A stretch of DNA of 64,000 nucleotides, taken from Aquibium microcysteis (GTDB lineage: Bacteria; Pseudomonadota; Alphaproteobacteria; Rhizobiales; Rhizobiaceae). The notes beneath the pieces were generated by a model. That model worked only from the letters and a program-made list of their open reading frames with translations. It was not told the origin of the DNA and made no database searches. Numbering within the stretch: the stretch's first letter is position 1; every line of letters starts with the position of its first letter. The stretch spans positions 1,291,001 to 1,355,000 of the forward strand of contig NZ_CP061080.1 in NCBI RefSeq assembly GCF_014495845.1, given 5' to 3'. Both the position numbers and the translations under genes were made by a program. This document shows positions 9,162-18,483 of the stretch, in pieces.

Positions 9162-9647
9162 TCAGGACGGGACGCGGCCGTACATATCCTCGACGTCCTG
9201 CGCCGACACCGGCTGCAGCCCTGTCCGGACGCCTTCCAGTTCCCACCAGATCCGGTCCTTGGGCATCGTCGCCCTGCGCAGGGGCTCCAGTTCCGTGAAG
9301 ATGAACCGGCGCCGGAAGGCGCTGGGACTCTCGGCGAGAAGAAATCCCTTCATGCGCTCGGCGCCCATGAACCACGGGCGATCGAGGAAGCGCTCCGGCT
9401 GCTCCACCCAGTGCGGAGGGCGCCCCAGGCTCCACCTCTGAGAGAGATGTTCGGCAACCGCACCGATCAGCGCGTCCGTCTTCGCGTCGCCGGCCAGCCC
9501 GGGATCGTCTTCGAGCCGCCGCCGGCGTTCCGCGTCGCTGCCGCTGGTGTAGAAAGCGTCGAGAAATCCGACCAGGCAGAGCCTGAACGGCTCTCCGTCA
9601 CGGACGAGTTGCAGGACCTCTGCCAGCGTTCCAGGCCGGATGATCAT
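9162..9647 (-). CDS. Unrecognised 161-residue protein, partner of a nucleotidyltransferase
   Basis: I do not recognise this family. The product is soluble, without a signal or membrane segment, and rich in Arg, Glu and Trp (HWVEQPERFLDRPWFMGAERMKGF). The ATG at 9647 has GAAGGAAG ten bases upstream. Its first 50 bases overlap the end of the AbiEii-like nucleotidyltransferase gene on the same strand, so the two are translationally coupled and were probably inherited together. By position it could be the second component of a toxin-antitoxin-like pair. That is inference from arrangement only. Confidence 0.65.
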   Translation of the reverse strand: MIIRPGTLAEVLQLVRDGEPFRLCLVGFLDAFYTSGSDAERRRRLEDDPGLAGDAKTDALIGAVAEHLSQRWSLGRPPHWVEQPERFLDRPWFMGAERMKGFLLAESPSAFRRRFIFTELEPLRRATMPKDRIWWELEGVRTGLQPVSAQDVEDMYGRVPS

Positions 9648-10263
9648 CTTTGCTGCTTCCTTCGTAGGCGTCGAGGATCGCGTCGATCTTCGCTGCCATG
9701 CGCGGGCTGAGGCCCGGCGTTGCGACGCCGGGAACGTGAGGATAGCACTCTTGCAGAAGTTCGACGATCTGATCGCGCGACACGATGCCGGTCACCTTCA
9801 TCAGTGCCACCGCGTCCGTCGTATCCGTCTGGATCTTGTCGACGTCTTCGGACCCTCGGTTGGCCAGCAGTTTCATGGCCAGCAGATAGGCCGGCGTCGG
9901 CAACAACACCCGCAGCCCCGCGAGGCCCGATGCAGGCAAGGCTTCCCGCGGATAGTGTCCGTGTGGAATGAGGTTCGGCTCTGGGTTGCCGATCGGCGGA
10001 GCCAGCCTCTTGACACCCTGGTTCAGCCAGTTGTGCGGAAGCTGCTGCGCGATGGCGACCGCTTCGAGCATCGCGTAGATCTCGGGTTCATGGCCGCGGA
10101 AAACCGCGTCGACGTCTCCGGAGGAATTTCGGATGTCGCTCGCCAGGACGAGGCATGAGCCGCCGAAGACGGCGATCTCCACGGACAGCCCCCGATCGAG
10201 CGCCAGCTTCCCCAGGAGATCGAAGGCGGCCTCCATGTCGTGCCGGGCGAGTTCGACCTTCAT
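9598..10263 (-). CDS. AbiEii/DUF6036-like nucleotidyltransferase
   Basis: The 221-residue protein has the minimal nucleotidyltransferase core. The GGS turn is at residues 34-36 (VFGGSCLVL), with acidic residues at D50 and D52 (RNSSGDVDAVF). A later helix, YLLAMKLLANRGSEDVDKI, is the usual lysine and acidic motif of AbiEii/DUF6036 proteins. Relatives act as toxins that add nucleotides to tRNA or other targets. I chose the ATG at 10263, although the frame is open to a TTG at 10293. It follows parE by 84 bases on the same strand, and the unknown downstream gene overlaps its end. Confidence 0.75.
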   Translation of the reverse strand: MKVELARHDMEAAFDLLGKLALDRGLSVEIAVFGGSCLVLASDIRNSSGDVDAVFRGHEPEIYAMLEAVAIAQQLPHNWLNQGVKRLAPPIGNPEPNLIPHGHYPREALPASGLAGLRVLLPTPAYLLAMKLLANRGSEDVDKIQTDTTDAVALMKVTGIVSRDQIVELLQECYPHVPGVATPGLSPRMAAKIDAILDAYEGSSKDDHPAWNAGRGPATRP

Positions 10264-10347
10264 GGATCCCCACCGGTTGCGCAAGCGCCTCAACGCCGAC
10301 GCGGCCTCCGACCAAAGCGCATACGTCCGTGAAGAACGCCTGGTCCC

Positions 10348-12414
10348 TCAGATATCCAGCGCCTCTTCCTGCGCGAACTCCGCCCGCTCCTGGATGAACC
10401 GGAACCGCGCTTCCGGCTTGGTGCCCATCAGCGCGTCGACCATCGATTTCGTCGCCGCCGCGTCGTCGATCACCTCGACGCGCAGAAGCGTGCGCTTCTT
10501 CTTGTCCATGGTGGTCTCCTTGAGCTGGGCGGCCATCATCTCGCCGAGACCCTTGAACCGGCCGATCTCGATCTTGCCCTTGCCGGTGAAGAAGCTGCGC
10601 AGCAGTTCGTCCTTGTGCGCGTCGTCGCGTGCATAGGCGACCTTGCCGCCCTGGCTGATGCGGTAGAGCGGCGGCACGGCGAGATAGAGGTGGCCGCCGC
10701 GGATCAGATCGGGCATCTCCTGGTAGAAGAAGGTGATCAGCAGCGAGGCGATGTGGGCGCCGTCGACGTCGGCGTCCGTCATGATGATCACGCGGTCGTA
10801 GCGCAGGTCGTCGTCGCGGTATTTCGACCGCGTGCCGCAGCCGAGCGCCTGGACGAGGTCTGAGATCTGCTGGTTGGCGGCGAGCTTGTCGGAGCCCGCC
10901 GAGGCGACGTTGAGGATCTTGCCGCGCAGCGGCAGCACGGCCTGGCTGGCGCGGTCGCGTGCCTGCTTGGCCGAGCCGCCGGCCGAATCGCCCTCGACGA
11001 TGAAGATCTCCGCACCGGCGGCCGCGTTCTGCGAGCAGTCGGCGAGCTTGCCCGGCAGGCGCAGCTTGCGCACCGCGCTCTTGCGCGACACCTCCTTCTC
11101 CTGGCGCCGGCGCACGCGGTCGTCGGCGCGCGCGATCACCCAGTCGAGCAGCTTGGAGGCTTCCTGCGGATTGGCGGCCAGCCAGTGGTCGAAGGGATCG
11201 CGGATGGCGTTCTCGACGATGCGCTGCGCCTCGATCGTCGCCAGCCGGTCCTTGGTCTGGCCGACGAACTCGGGCTCGCGGATGAACACCGACAGCATGC
11301 CGGCCGCCGAGATCATCACGTCCTCGGAGGTGATGATGGCGCCGCGCTTGTTGCCCGTCAGCTCGGCATAGGCGCGCAGGCCGCGCGTCAGCACGCCGCG
11401 GAAGCCCGCCTCGTGCGTGCCGCCCTCGGGCGTCGGGATGGTGTTGCAGTAGGAACTGACGAAACCGTCGCCGCCGAACCAGGTGACCGCCCATTCGAGC
11501 GCGCCGTGGCCGCCGGTCTTCTCCGTCCTGCCGGCGAAGATTTCCCGCGTCACCTGGAACTCGTCGCCGAGCGAGGCCTGCAGGTAGTCCTTGAGGCCGC
11601 CCGGGAAATGGAACACCGCCCTGTCGGGCGTCTTGTCCTTCCCGGTGATCAGCTCCGGCGCGCAGGACCAGCGGATCTCGACACCGCCGAACAGATAGGC
11701 CTTGGACCGCGCCATGCGGTAGAGACGTTCGGGCTCGAACTTCGCGCCCTCGCCGAAGATCTGGCCGTCGGGGTGGAAGCGCACCCGCGTGCCGCGACGG
11801 TTCTGCACGTCGCCCAGCAGTTCCAGCCCGCCCTGCGGAACGCCGCGCGAAAAACGCTGCCGGTAGAGCTTTCTCCCGCGCGCCACCTCCACCTCGAGGT
11901 CGTCGGACAGCGCGTTCACCACCGAGACGCCGACGCCGTGCAGGCCACCGGAGGTCTCGTAGACCTTCGAATCGAACTTGCCGCCCGCATGCAGCGTGGT
12001 CATAATGACCTCGAGAGCCGACTTGTCCCTGAATTTCGGGTGCGGGTCGACCGGGATGCCGCGGCCGTTGTCCGTGACGGTGAGATAGCCGTCGGCGGAC
12101 AGTTCGACGTCGATGAAGGTGGCGTGGCCGGCGACCGCCTCGTCCATGGAATTGTCGATCACCTCGGCGAAGAGGTGGTGCATGGCCTTGTCGTCGGTGC
12201 CGCCGATATACATGCCCGGGCGCCGCCGGACCGGCTCCAGCCCCTCCAGCACCTCGATGTCGGCGGCGCTGTAGCTTTCGCTCGCATCCTTCGGCGCCAC
12301 CGTCTGCTGGCGGGTGGCGGCGGGCCGCGGCGCGGCAGGCCGGCGTTCGACGGCCGCCTTGTCCTGAGGCTGCGCCCGTTCGAGCGCGGCGAAGAGGTCT
12401 GTGCTGTCGTTCAT
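10348..12414 (-). CDS. parE: DNA topoisomerase IV subunit B
   Basis: The 688-residue ATPase subunit of topoisomerase IV decatenates daughter chromosomes together with ParC. It shows the GHKL fold: EVIDNSMDEA (ATP/Mg asparagine), VTDNGRGIPVD and GGLHGVGVSVVNALS. The TOPRIM domain follows with EGDSAGGSAKQ near residue 440 and MTDADVDGAHI. Length and C-terminus fit ParE rather than the longer GyrB. The N-terminus carries a 45-residue Ala/Pro/Gln-rich extension before the GHKL domain, as in other alphaproteobacterial ParE proteins. It is divergent from the transglycosylase gene. Confidence 0.96.
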   Translation of the reverse strand: MNDSTDLFAALERAQPQDKAAVERRPAAPRPAATRQQTVAPKDASESYSAADIEVLEGLEPVRRRPGMYIGGTDDKAMHHLFAEVIDNSMDEAVAGHATFIDVELSADGYLTVTDNGRGIPVDPHPKFRDKSALEVIMTTLHAGGKFDSKVYETSGGLHGVGVSVVNALSDDLEVEVARGRKLYRQRFSRGVPQGGLELLGDVQNRRGTRVRFHPDGQIFGEGAKFEPERLYRMARSKAYLFGGVEIRWSCAPELITGKDKTPDRAVFHFPGGLKDYLQASLGDEFQVTREIFAGRTEKTGGHGALEWAVTWFGGDGFVSSYCNTIPTPEGGTHEAGFRGVLTRGLRAYAELTGNKRGAIITSEDVMISAAGMLSVFIREPEFVGQTKDRLATIEAQRIVENAIRDPFDHWLAANPQEASKLLDWVIARADDRVRRRQEKEVSRKSAVRKLRLPGKLADCSQNAAAGAEIFIVEGDSAGGSAKQARDRASQAVLPLRGKILNVASAGSDKLAANQQISDLVQALGCGTRSKYRDDDLRYDRVIIMTDADVDGAHIASLLITFFYQEMPDLIRGGHLYLAVPPLYRISQGGKVAYARDDAHKDELLRSFFTGKGKIEIGRFKGLGEMMAAQLKETTMDKKKRTLLRVEVIDDAAATKSMVDALMGTKPEARFRFIQERAEFAQEEALDI

Positions 12415-12664
12415 GCTGTGCAGATATCCGGTCAGCGAATCACATTCAATACTGCCACGGACAGCCCGGACGACGAAATCGGTTCCTGTTCCGTTCGGCT
12501 TCTTGTCCCCGACATTTCATGTCATTGTGGTGACGATCCGCTGACCGGTCCGGCGCCATGAGGAGGCGTCGATCCGATCCACGGGCGAAACGGCTCTTCT
12601 TGCCCGACGCCCATGCGTCCGCTAAGCACGTCGCGGGGACGCGAAACACGAGGTTTGATGGGCG

Positions 12665-13447
12665 ATGACGCCATCGCGACTTGCCGCGCTCAGCGCCTGT
12701 TTCCTTGCCGCGACGGCGCTCGGCGCCTGTTCCACGTCCGGCATCAGTGCCTCCGACATGCTGACGCTCGCGCCGGTCGAGACGCCGCAGCAGATGGCGG
12801 TCGCGGCCGAACAGCCCGAAGTCCCCGCCGACGAGCCGGCCCCGCCGGTATCGCTCGCCGCCGTCGGCTCCGATGCCGCCAGACTGGCCTCCGATGCGGC
12901 GAAGGCCGCGGTCGAGGCGGTGAAGGGCGTCGCCGAAGCGCCCGCACCGGCGCCGACGAAGGAAGCCGCGCCGGATCCCGCCGCCAACGCCTTCGTGGAA
13001 CCCGCACCGGCCGCCGCCGCGGTGGAGGTCGCCTTCGCCCCGAAGAGCGCGCACCTGCCTGACGAACGGGCAAAGCTCGACCGCCTGATCTCGCATTATG
13101 CCGATGCCTACGACGTGCCCAAGGACCTCGTGCACCGCGTCGTCCGGCGCGAGAGCAACTATCGCCCCACCGCCTACAACAGCGGAAACTGGGGCCTGAT
13201 GCAGATCCGCCATGCGACCGCCAGAGGCCTCGGCTACGACGGCAAGGCGGAGGGACTGCTGGATCCCGAAACCAACCTCCGCTACGCCGTCCGCTACCTG
13301 CGCGGGGCCTACATCGTCGCCGGCGGCGACAAGGATCACGCCATCCGCCTCTATCAGCGCGGCTACTACTACGACGCCAAGCGCGCCGGCCTGCTCGACG
13401 AGACCGGCCTCGGCCGCGACCGGGTCCGCCGCCGCCAGCCCGGCTGA
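12665..13447 (+). CDS. Lipoprotein lytic transglycosylase (SLT domain)
   Basis: The 260-residue protein starts with a lipoprotein signal, with lipobox LGAC near residue 21. A long Ala/Pro-rich linker of about 100 residues follows. The C-terminal SLT-type domain holds the catalytic glutamate in RRESNYRPTAYN, then GNWGLMQIRHATARGLGY and the NLRYAVRYLRG helix. It should cut peptidoglycan glycan strands from the inner face of the outer membrane. The ATG at 12665 has GAGG about 12 bases upstream. It is divergent from parE and convergent with the Tudor-domain gene. Confidence 0.92.
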   Translation: MTPSRLAALSACFLAATALGACSTSGISASDMLTLAPVETPQQMAVAAEQPEVPADEPAPPVSLAAVGSDAARLASDAAKAAVEAVKGVAEAPAPAPTKEAAPDPAANAFVEPAPAAAAVEVAFAPKSAHLPDERAKLDRLISHYADAYDVPKDLVHRVVRRESNYRPTAYNSGNWGLMQIRHATARGLGYDGKAEGLLDPETNLRYAVRYLRGAYIVAGGDKDHAIRLYQRGYYYDAKRAGLLDETGLGRDRVRRRQPG

Positions 13448-13464
13448 CGCGGACCGTCGGGCCG

Positions 13465-13683
13465 TCAGGTCAGCTTTCTGATTTCCGAATGGCTCTTGAG
13501 GACGCGCGCGCCGTCCTCCTGCTCGATCATGTAGGCGGGTTCGTCGGCCGAAGCGTGCCGCTTCACCTCCGTTCCCTTGATGGTGCGCGAAACGTCGTGC
13601 TCGAAGACGCGGGCGATCCGGCCTTTGGCGGTGTGGGCGCCCCAGCGCCAGGAAACGCGCGTCCCTTCGTCGTATCGGTCCAT
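13465..13683 (-). CDS. DUF2945 / HVA1 Tudor-like small protein
   Basis: The 72-residue protein is one SH3/Tudor-like barrel of the hypervirulence-associated HVA1/DUF2945 family. It starts YDEGTRVSWRWG and contains GRIARVF and a C-terminal VLKSHSEIRKL. The role of bacterial members is unknown. The ATG at 13683 follows GCAGGAG. Upstream codons in the same frame, to 13803, lie in a region with no support. The convergent transglycosylase stop is 17 bases away. Confidence 0.85.
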   Translation of the reverse strand: MDRYDEGTRVSWRWGAHTAKGRIARVFEHDVSRTIKGTEVKRHASADEPAYMIEQEDGARVLKSHSEIRKLT

Positions 13684-13750
13684 GATGGCTCCTGCCGGTT
13701 TCCAGCAGTAAGCCTCCGGACGCTGGAACGTTCCGTTGCCGGCAGCAGCC

Positions 13751-13894
13751 TCAGGCGTCGTCGTCGTGCAGGATGCGTTCGGCCGCACCGTCCATGTCGT
13801 CATACTGGCCGCTCCGGATGCTCCAGAGAAACCCCGCGAGGCCGAGACCGCCGAGGAACAGCGCGATCGGGATGAGGTAGACGAGCCCGGTCAT
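13751..13894 (-). CDS. ccoS: cbb3 oxidase assembly protein CcoS
   Basis: The 47-residue protein has one N-terminal membrane helix, LVYLIPIALFLGGLGLAGFL. It then has the CcoS motif WSIRSGQYDDMDG and an acidic tail. CcoS is needed for cofactor insertion into the CcoN subunit. The ATG overlaps the stop of ccoI by four bases (ATGA), and it is the last gene of the ccoGHIS unit. Confidence 0.95.
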   Translation of the reverse strand: MTGLVYLIPIALFLGGLGLAGFLWSIRSGQYDDMDGAAERILHDDDA

Positions 13895-16164
13895 GCGGTC
13901 CTCGCGGACAGCGGCGTGGCGGCGGGGAGGGCGGGCCGCAGGGAGAAGCCCGTCGAGCCCGCGTTGAGGCGCATGGCGTTGGCGATGACCAGGATCGACG
14001 AAGCGGACATGGCGATCGCCGCCACCAGCGGCGTGACGTGGCCGAGGATGGCGATCGGCACCGCGATCGCGTTGTAGACGACCGCGAGCCACAGGTTCTG
14101 CCGGATCAGCACGCCCGCCCGCCGCGACATCGTCAGCGCATGCGGGACCGAGCCGAGGCTGTCGCGCAGGAACACGAAATCGGCGGCGTTCCGGCCGACG
14201 TCGGCGGCCGTCGACGGCGCCATCGACACGTGTGCGGCCGCCAGCGCGGCCGTATCGTTCAGGCCATCGCCCACCATCAGCACCTTGTGCCCCTCGGCGG
14301 CCAGTTCGGCCAGCCGCTCGGCCTTCTGCGCAGGCATCATGCGGGCATGGAAGGTGTCGATGCCGAGACGTGCGGCGAGGCCGGCGACCGGTCCCTCGGC
14401 GTCGCCCGACAGGATCTCCATGCCGCAACCGGCCGCCGCCAGATCGTCCACCGCCTGCTGGGCGTCCGGCCGTGTCTGGTCGTCGAAGCGGAACGAGGCG
14501 AGCGCCCGCCCGCCGAAGGCGAGGATCGTCGGGCCTGCGGGATCGCCGTCGACGGCGCCGTCCAGCGCCCAGGCGGCGCGTCCGAGCCGCCACGTCCCGG
14601 TGGCGTCGCTGGCTTCCACGCCGCAGCCCGGAACCTCCGCGATCCTGTCGAAGGCCGGGGTCGAGGCGGGCAGCCCGGCCGCGGCCGAAACGATCGCCTT
14701 CGACAGCGGATGCCGCGAATGCGCGGCGATCGCGGCCGCGATCGCCAGCGTCGCCGGCTGGATCTCGGCCCGGTTCGCAAGGCGCGCGCGGCCCATCGTC
14801 AGCGTCCCGGTCTTGTCGAAGGCCACGCGGTCGATCTCGGCCAGCCGCTCCATCGCGGATCCGTCCTTGACCATGATGCCGGCCTCGAACAGCCGCCGCG
14901 CAGCCACCACCTGCACGATCGGCACCGCCAGCCCGAGCGCGCAGGGGCAGGTGATGATCAGGACGGCGATGGCGATGGTCGTGGCGCGGTGCAGGTCGCC
15001 CGAAACCGCCAGCCAGCCGGCGAAGGCGACCAGTGCCGTCAGGTGGACGACCGGGGAGTACATCGCCGACGCCCGGTCGGCGATGCGCCGATAGCGCGCG
15101 CGTCCGCCTTCGGCCACGCCCATCAGCCGGATCATCTCGGCGAGGAAGGAATCCTGCGCCCGCGCGGTCACCGTCATGACGAGCGGCCCGGTGAGGTTCA
15201 GCATGCCGGCGCGCAGCGGCTCACCCGCCCGGACCGGCTGCGGCGCGCTCTCGCCCGTCACCAGCGAGCAGTCGAGATCGGACACGCCGCTCTCGACGTC
15301 GCCGTCGACCGGGATGCGTTCGCCGGCCGCGACCTGCAGCCGCATGCCCGGCTCGATCTCGCCCACCGGCAGGTAGTCCCGGCTTCCGTCGCCGCGGATC
15401 ACCATCGCTCCGCGCGGTGCCAGCCGCGCCAGGCCGGTGACGGCCGTCCGGGCTCTCTCGCGCATCGCGTGGTCGAGCGTGCGTCCGATCAGGAGGAAGA
15501 AGAGGAGCGACACGGCAGCGTCGAAATAGGCGTGGTGGCCGTGGTTGATCGTCTCGTAGAGGCTGAGTCCGTAGGCGAGCGTCACGCCGAGCGCGATCGG
15601 CACGTCCATGTTCATGGTGCCGTGCTTCAGCGCGTTCCAGGCCGAGCGGTAGAAGATGCCGCCGGCGAGCACGAGCGCCGGGATCGCGATCAGCGCCGAT
15701 ATCCAGTGGAACAGGTCGCGCGTGGCGTCCTCGGCGCCCGACCAGACGGAGACCGAGAGCAGCATGATGTTGGCCGCCGCGAAGCCGGCCACTGCGGTGG
15801 CACGCACGAGACGGGAGAACTCGCGGTCCTTGTCCTCGCCGAAGCCGTCGAAGAGGTGTGCGGCGTAGCCGAGCCGGTTCAGCGTCTCGACCAGCGGCGG
15901 CAGCGTGCCGTCGCGCCAGCGGATCGCGACGCGCTTGGCCGACAGGTTCACCCGCGCCGACTCCACCCCGTCGAGCCTTCCCAGTGCCGTCTCGATCGCA
16001 TGGATGCAGGCGCCGCAGTGGACGCCGGGCACCGACAGGTCGGTCTGCCGCAGGCCCTGGCCGATCTCGCGGCTGGCCAGCATCACCTCTTCCGCCGACG
16101 GACCGGCGCTTTCGGCACGGTCGATCTCGCCGGCGGCCTCCGTCCCGGGCGCGCAGCAGCTCAT
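13891..16164 (-). CDS. ccoI: Copper-exporting P-type ATPase for cbb3 oxidase assembly, CcoI/FixI
   Basis: The 757-residue P1B-type ATPase delivers copper for maturation of the cbb3 oxidase. It has a Cys-rich N-terminal start (MSCCAPG) and an HMA domain with GVHCGAC. Eight membrane helices follow, with the transmembrane metal motif TCPCALGLA, the phosphorylation site DKTGTLTMG and the hinge GDGLNDTAALAAA. The ATG at 16164 overlaps the ccoH stop by four bases, and its own stop overlaps ccoS the same way. All catalytic motifs are intact. Confidence 0.97.
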   Translation of the reverse strand: MSCCAPGTEAAGEIDRAESAGPSAEEVMLASREIGQGLRQTDLSVPGVHCGACIHAIETALGRLDGVESARVNLSAKRVAIRWRDGTLPPLVETLNRLGYAAHLFDGFGEDKDREFSRLVRATAVAGFAAANIMLLSVSVWSGAEDATRDLFHWISALIAIPALVLAGGIFYRSAWNALKHGTMNMDVPIALGVTLAYGLSLYETINHGHHAYFDAAVSLLFFLLIGRTLDHAMRERARTAVTGLARLAPRGAMVIRGDGSRDYLPVGEIEPGMRLQVAAGERIPVDGDVESGVSDLDCSLVTGESAPQPVRAGEPLRAGMLNLTGPLVMTVTARAQDSFLAEMIRLMGVAEGGRARYRRIADRASAMYSPVVHLTALVAFAGWLAVSGDLHRATTIAIAVLIITCPCALGLAVPIVQVVAARRLFEAGIMVKDGSAMERLAEIDRVAFDKTGTLTMGRARLANRAEIQPATLAIAAAIAAHSRHPLSKAIVSAAAGLPASTPAFDRIAEVPGCGVEASDATGTWRLGRAAWALDGAVDGDPAGPTILAFGGRALASFRFDDQTRPDAQQAVDDLAAAGCGMEILSGDAEGPVAGLAARLGIDTFHARMMPAQKAERLAELAAEGHKVLMVGDGLNDTAALAAAHVSMAPSTAADVGRNAADFVFLRDSLGSVPHALTMSRRAGVLIRQNLWLAVVYNAIAVPIAILGHVTPLVAAIAMSASSILVIANAMRLNAGSTGFSLRPALPAATPLSARTA

Positions 16165-16661
16165 TGCAGGACACCCCCGCGAACCGAAATGCGCTTCACC
16201 TCGCGATACGGCGCGTCGAGCCCGGCCGCAGCCGCGATCTCGACGATCCAGATCCCGTCCTTGAGATCGACGGCTCCGGAGACCGTGCCCCGGCCCGCCG
16301 GCTCCATCGGGATCGTCTCGTCGTGCCGGTCGTCGACCGGACGGCGGAAGAAGGCCTGCGAGGCGTCGAGCCGCACCGGGGCGCCGCCGGCGTCGGCGAG
16401 CGTGTAGCGGAAGGTGCCGTCCGCGTAGCCCATGGTCCCCGTCCATCCCAGGGCCGTCTGGGCGCGTGCGGCCCTGGCCTGCGCGTTGAAATGCTGGCTG
16501 GCGACGTAGGAGTTCTTGACGATGAGGCCGGACCAGCTGGTGTTGGCGAGCGTCGCCATGGTGACGTTCACGGCGATGATCACGCCGAAGAAGGCGAGCA
16601 TCACCAGGAGCATGTGGCGTCCGGTGAACTCGCCGGACGAAGGAGAGGACTGCCGCATCAT
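16161..16661 (-). CDS. ccoH: cbb3 oxidase assembly protein CcoH/FixH
   Basis: The 166-residue protein has one N-terminal anchor, MLLVMLAFFGVIIAVNVTMA, and the FixH pattern TSWSGLIVKNSYVASQHFN. A periplasmic beta-rich domain follows. CcoH helps assemble the cbb3 complex and works with CcoI. Two ATG codons are adjacent at the start. The first (16661) gives a four-base ATGA overlap with ccoG and is chosen for that reason. Confidence 0.95.
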   Translation of the reverse strand: MMRQSSPSSGEFTGRHMLLVMLAFFGVIIAVNVTMATLANTSWSGLIVKNSYVASQHFNAQARAARAQTALGWTGTMGYADGTFRYTLADAGGAPVRLDASQAFFRRPVDDRHDETIPMEPAGRGTVSGAVDLKDGIWIVEIAAAAGLDAPYREVKRISVRGGVLQ

Positions 16662-18235
16662 TTCGCCTCCGGTGCGTAGAAGTTCGCGGTGTAGGTGTCG
16701 GCCTCGAAGCTCGACTTGTCCTCGACCACGAAGCGGAAGGACTGGGCCGTGCCGTCGACATGGCCGGCCGGCTGGGTGACGAAGACCTTGAGGGTGCGCA
16801 GCCGGTCCGGCTCGACCGGGATCGCCATCGAGCGGCCTTCCGGCTGGTCGATCCCGGTGGCCGTCATCACCGCACCCGGCAGCCCGTCGATCGACACGAA
16901 GATGACGCGCGGCTCGGGGATCATGTTGAGCAGCTTGACCGTGTAGCCGTTGCGGATCGAGCCGTCCGAAAGCGTCACGAACTGCGGGTTGCGGTCGTGC
17001 AGCACGTTGACCTCCAGCCTGTCGCGCGACAGCAGCGCTGTCACGAGGCCGATGCCGATCAGCGCCCAGGCCCCGAAATAGACGAAGGTGCGGGGACGGA
17101 AGATCTTGCGCAGGTGAAAATGGGCGATGCCATCGCCGAGCCGCCCCGCCGCGTTGCGGACGAGCCTGGGATTGATCGGGGCGCTGCCGCCCGCAGTGGC
17201 GATGGCCATGTTGGCGTTGTAGTCGCTGAGCGTGGCGTAGGAGATCAGCCCGCGCTCCTTGCCGGTCTTGTCCATGACGGCGTCGCAGGCATCGATGCAG
17301 AGCGCGCAGGTGATGCATTCGAGCTGCTGGCCGTCGCGGATGTCGATGCCCATCGGGCAGACCGCCACGCAGGCGTTGCAGTCCACGCAGTCGCCGACCA
17401 CCTCGCCGGCCGCGGCGGCCTTCTTGGAATGGCGCGACCGCGGCTCCCCGCGCCAGTCGTTGTAGGTCACGGTGAGCGAATGTTCGTCGAGCATCGCCGC
17501 CTGGATGCGCGGCCAGGGGCACATGTAGGTGCAGACCTGCTCGCGCATCAGCCCGCCGAACACGTAGGTGGTCGCGGTGAGGACCGCGACGGTCATGTAG
17601 GCGATCGGCGCGGCCTGCCCGGTCACGACGTCGACCAGCAGCGTCGGCGCGTCGGCGAAGTAGAAGATCCAGGCGCCGCCTGTCGCCACCGCGATGGCGA
17701 TCCAGATCGCGTGCTTGGCCACGCGCTTGCCGATCTTGTCCAGCGAATAGGGCGCTGCGTCGAGCTTGATGCGGGCGTTGCGGTCGCCCTCGATCGCGCG
17801 TTCCACGACGAGGAAGAGATCGACCCACACGGTCTGGGGGCAGGTATAGCCGCACCAGGCGCGCCCGACCGTGGAGGTGATGAGGAAGAGGCCGATCCCC
17901 GCCATCACGAGCAGGCCGGCCACGTAGATGAATTCCTGCGGCCAGATCTCGATGAAGAAGAAGTAGAAGCGGCGGTTGGCGAGGTCGACCAGGACCGCCT
18001 GGTCGGGCGCATAGGGGCCACGGTCCCAGCGCAGCCAGGGCGTCACGTAATAGATGCCCAGCGTCACCAGCATGACCAGCCACTTGAAGCGGCGGAACGC
18101 GCCCGACGCCCGCTTGGGGAAGATCTTCTTGCGCGGCGCATAGAGCGGCTGGCGCACCTTCGCCGAATTGACGGCCTCGGCGTCGAGCCGTTCGATCGCC
18201 TCGGGCGAGGCGGGATTCTTCGCGATCACGTTCAT
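16658..18235 (-). CDS. ccoG: Cytochrome c oxidase accessory protein CcoG/FixG (ferredoxin-type)
   Basis: The 525-residue membrane iron-sulfur protein is thought to reduce copper for the cbb3 oxidase. It shows five membrane helices and conserved cysteines in GRAWCGYTCPQTVWVD. It also has two ferredoxin-type clusters (CVDCNACVAVCPMGIDI and CITCALCIDACD) and a C-terminal Ig-like domain. The ATG at 18235 fits the family length, while the frame is open 59 codons further. An FNR-type box lies 62 bases upstream, so ccoGHIS has its own oxygen-controlled promoter rather than depending on ccoN. Confidence 0.96.
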   Translation of the reverse strand: MNVIAKNPASPEAIERLDAEAVNSAKVRQPLYAPRKKIFPKRASGAFRRFKWLVMLVTLGIYYVTPWLRWDRGPYAPDQAVLVDLANRRFYFFFIEIWPQEFIYVAGLLVMAGIGLFLITSTVGRAWCGYTCPQTVWVDLFLVVERAIEGDRNARIKLDAAPYSLDKIGKRVAKHAIWIAIAVATGGAWIFYFADAPTLLVDVVTGQAAPIAYMTVAVLTATTYVFGGLMREQVCTYMCPWPRIQAAMLDEHSLTVTYNDWRGEPRSRHSKKAAAAGEVVGDCVDCNACVAVCPMGIDIRDGQQLECITCALCIDACDAVMDKTGKERGLISYATLSDYNANMAIATAGGSAPINPRLVRNAAGRLGDGIAHFHLRKIFRPRTFVYFGAWALIGIGLVTALLSRDRLEVNVLHDRNPQFVTLSDGSIRNGYTVKLLNMIPEPRVIFVSIDGLPGAVMTATGIDQPEGRSMAIPVEPDRLRTLKVFVTQPAGHVDGTAQSFRFVVEDKSSFEADTYTANFYAPEAK

Positions 18236-18296
18236 CGGCGGGCACTCTGAGCTGGCCTGTTCGATCGGCTTCTCCCATGCGTTCCGGGACCGGGCC

Positions 18297-18310
18297 TTGA
18301 TCGGTATCAA
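18297..18310. promoter_or_regulatory. FNR/FixK box upstream of ccoG
   Basis: TTGATCGGTATCAA is a perfect TTGAT-N4-ATCAA palindrome. It sits 62 bases before the ccoG ATG, a typical position for an activator site. The FNR-type regulator encoded at 24192-24917 has the matching recognition helix (ETVSR), so it is the likely binder. Confidence 0.88.
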
Positions 18311-18483
18311 ACGGGGGAGGGTGCGGATGTCGCTGGCGGATGGATCCCCGGTCTTTCGGCGGACCTTTACCCAGGGCCAGCATGAGTGCCATCGTGAAGC
18401 GATGGACGTCATGCTGCGCGCTGGCGTCTGCGTTTCCGGCCGGAGCCCGGAAGAGGTCGTCTCACGCTTCTGGAGGATATGAG

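Noticed and set aside
9020..9298. A 92-codon ORF on the plus strand
   Set aside because: Its first part is the decayed end of the DUF2336 gene, and the rest runs antisense to the gene at 9162-9647.
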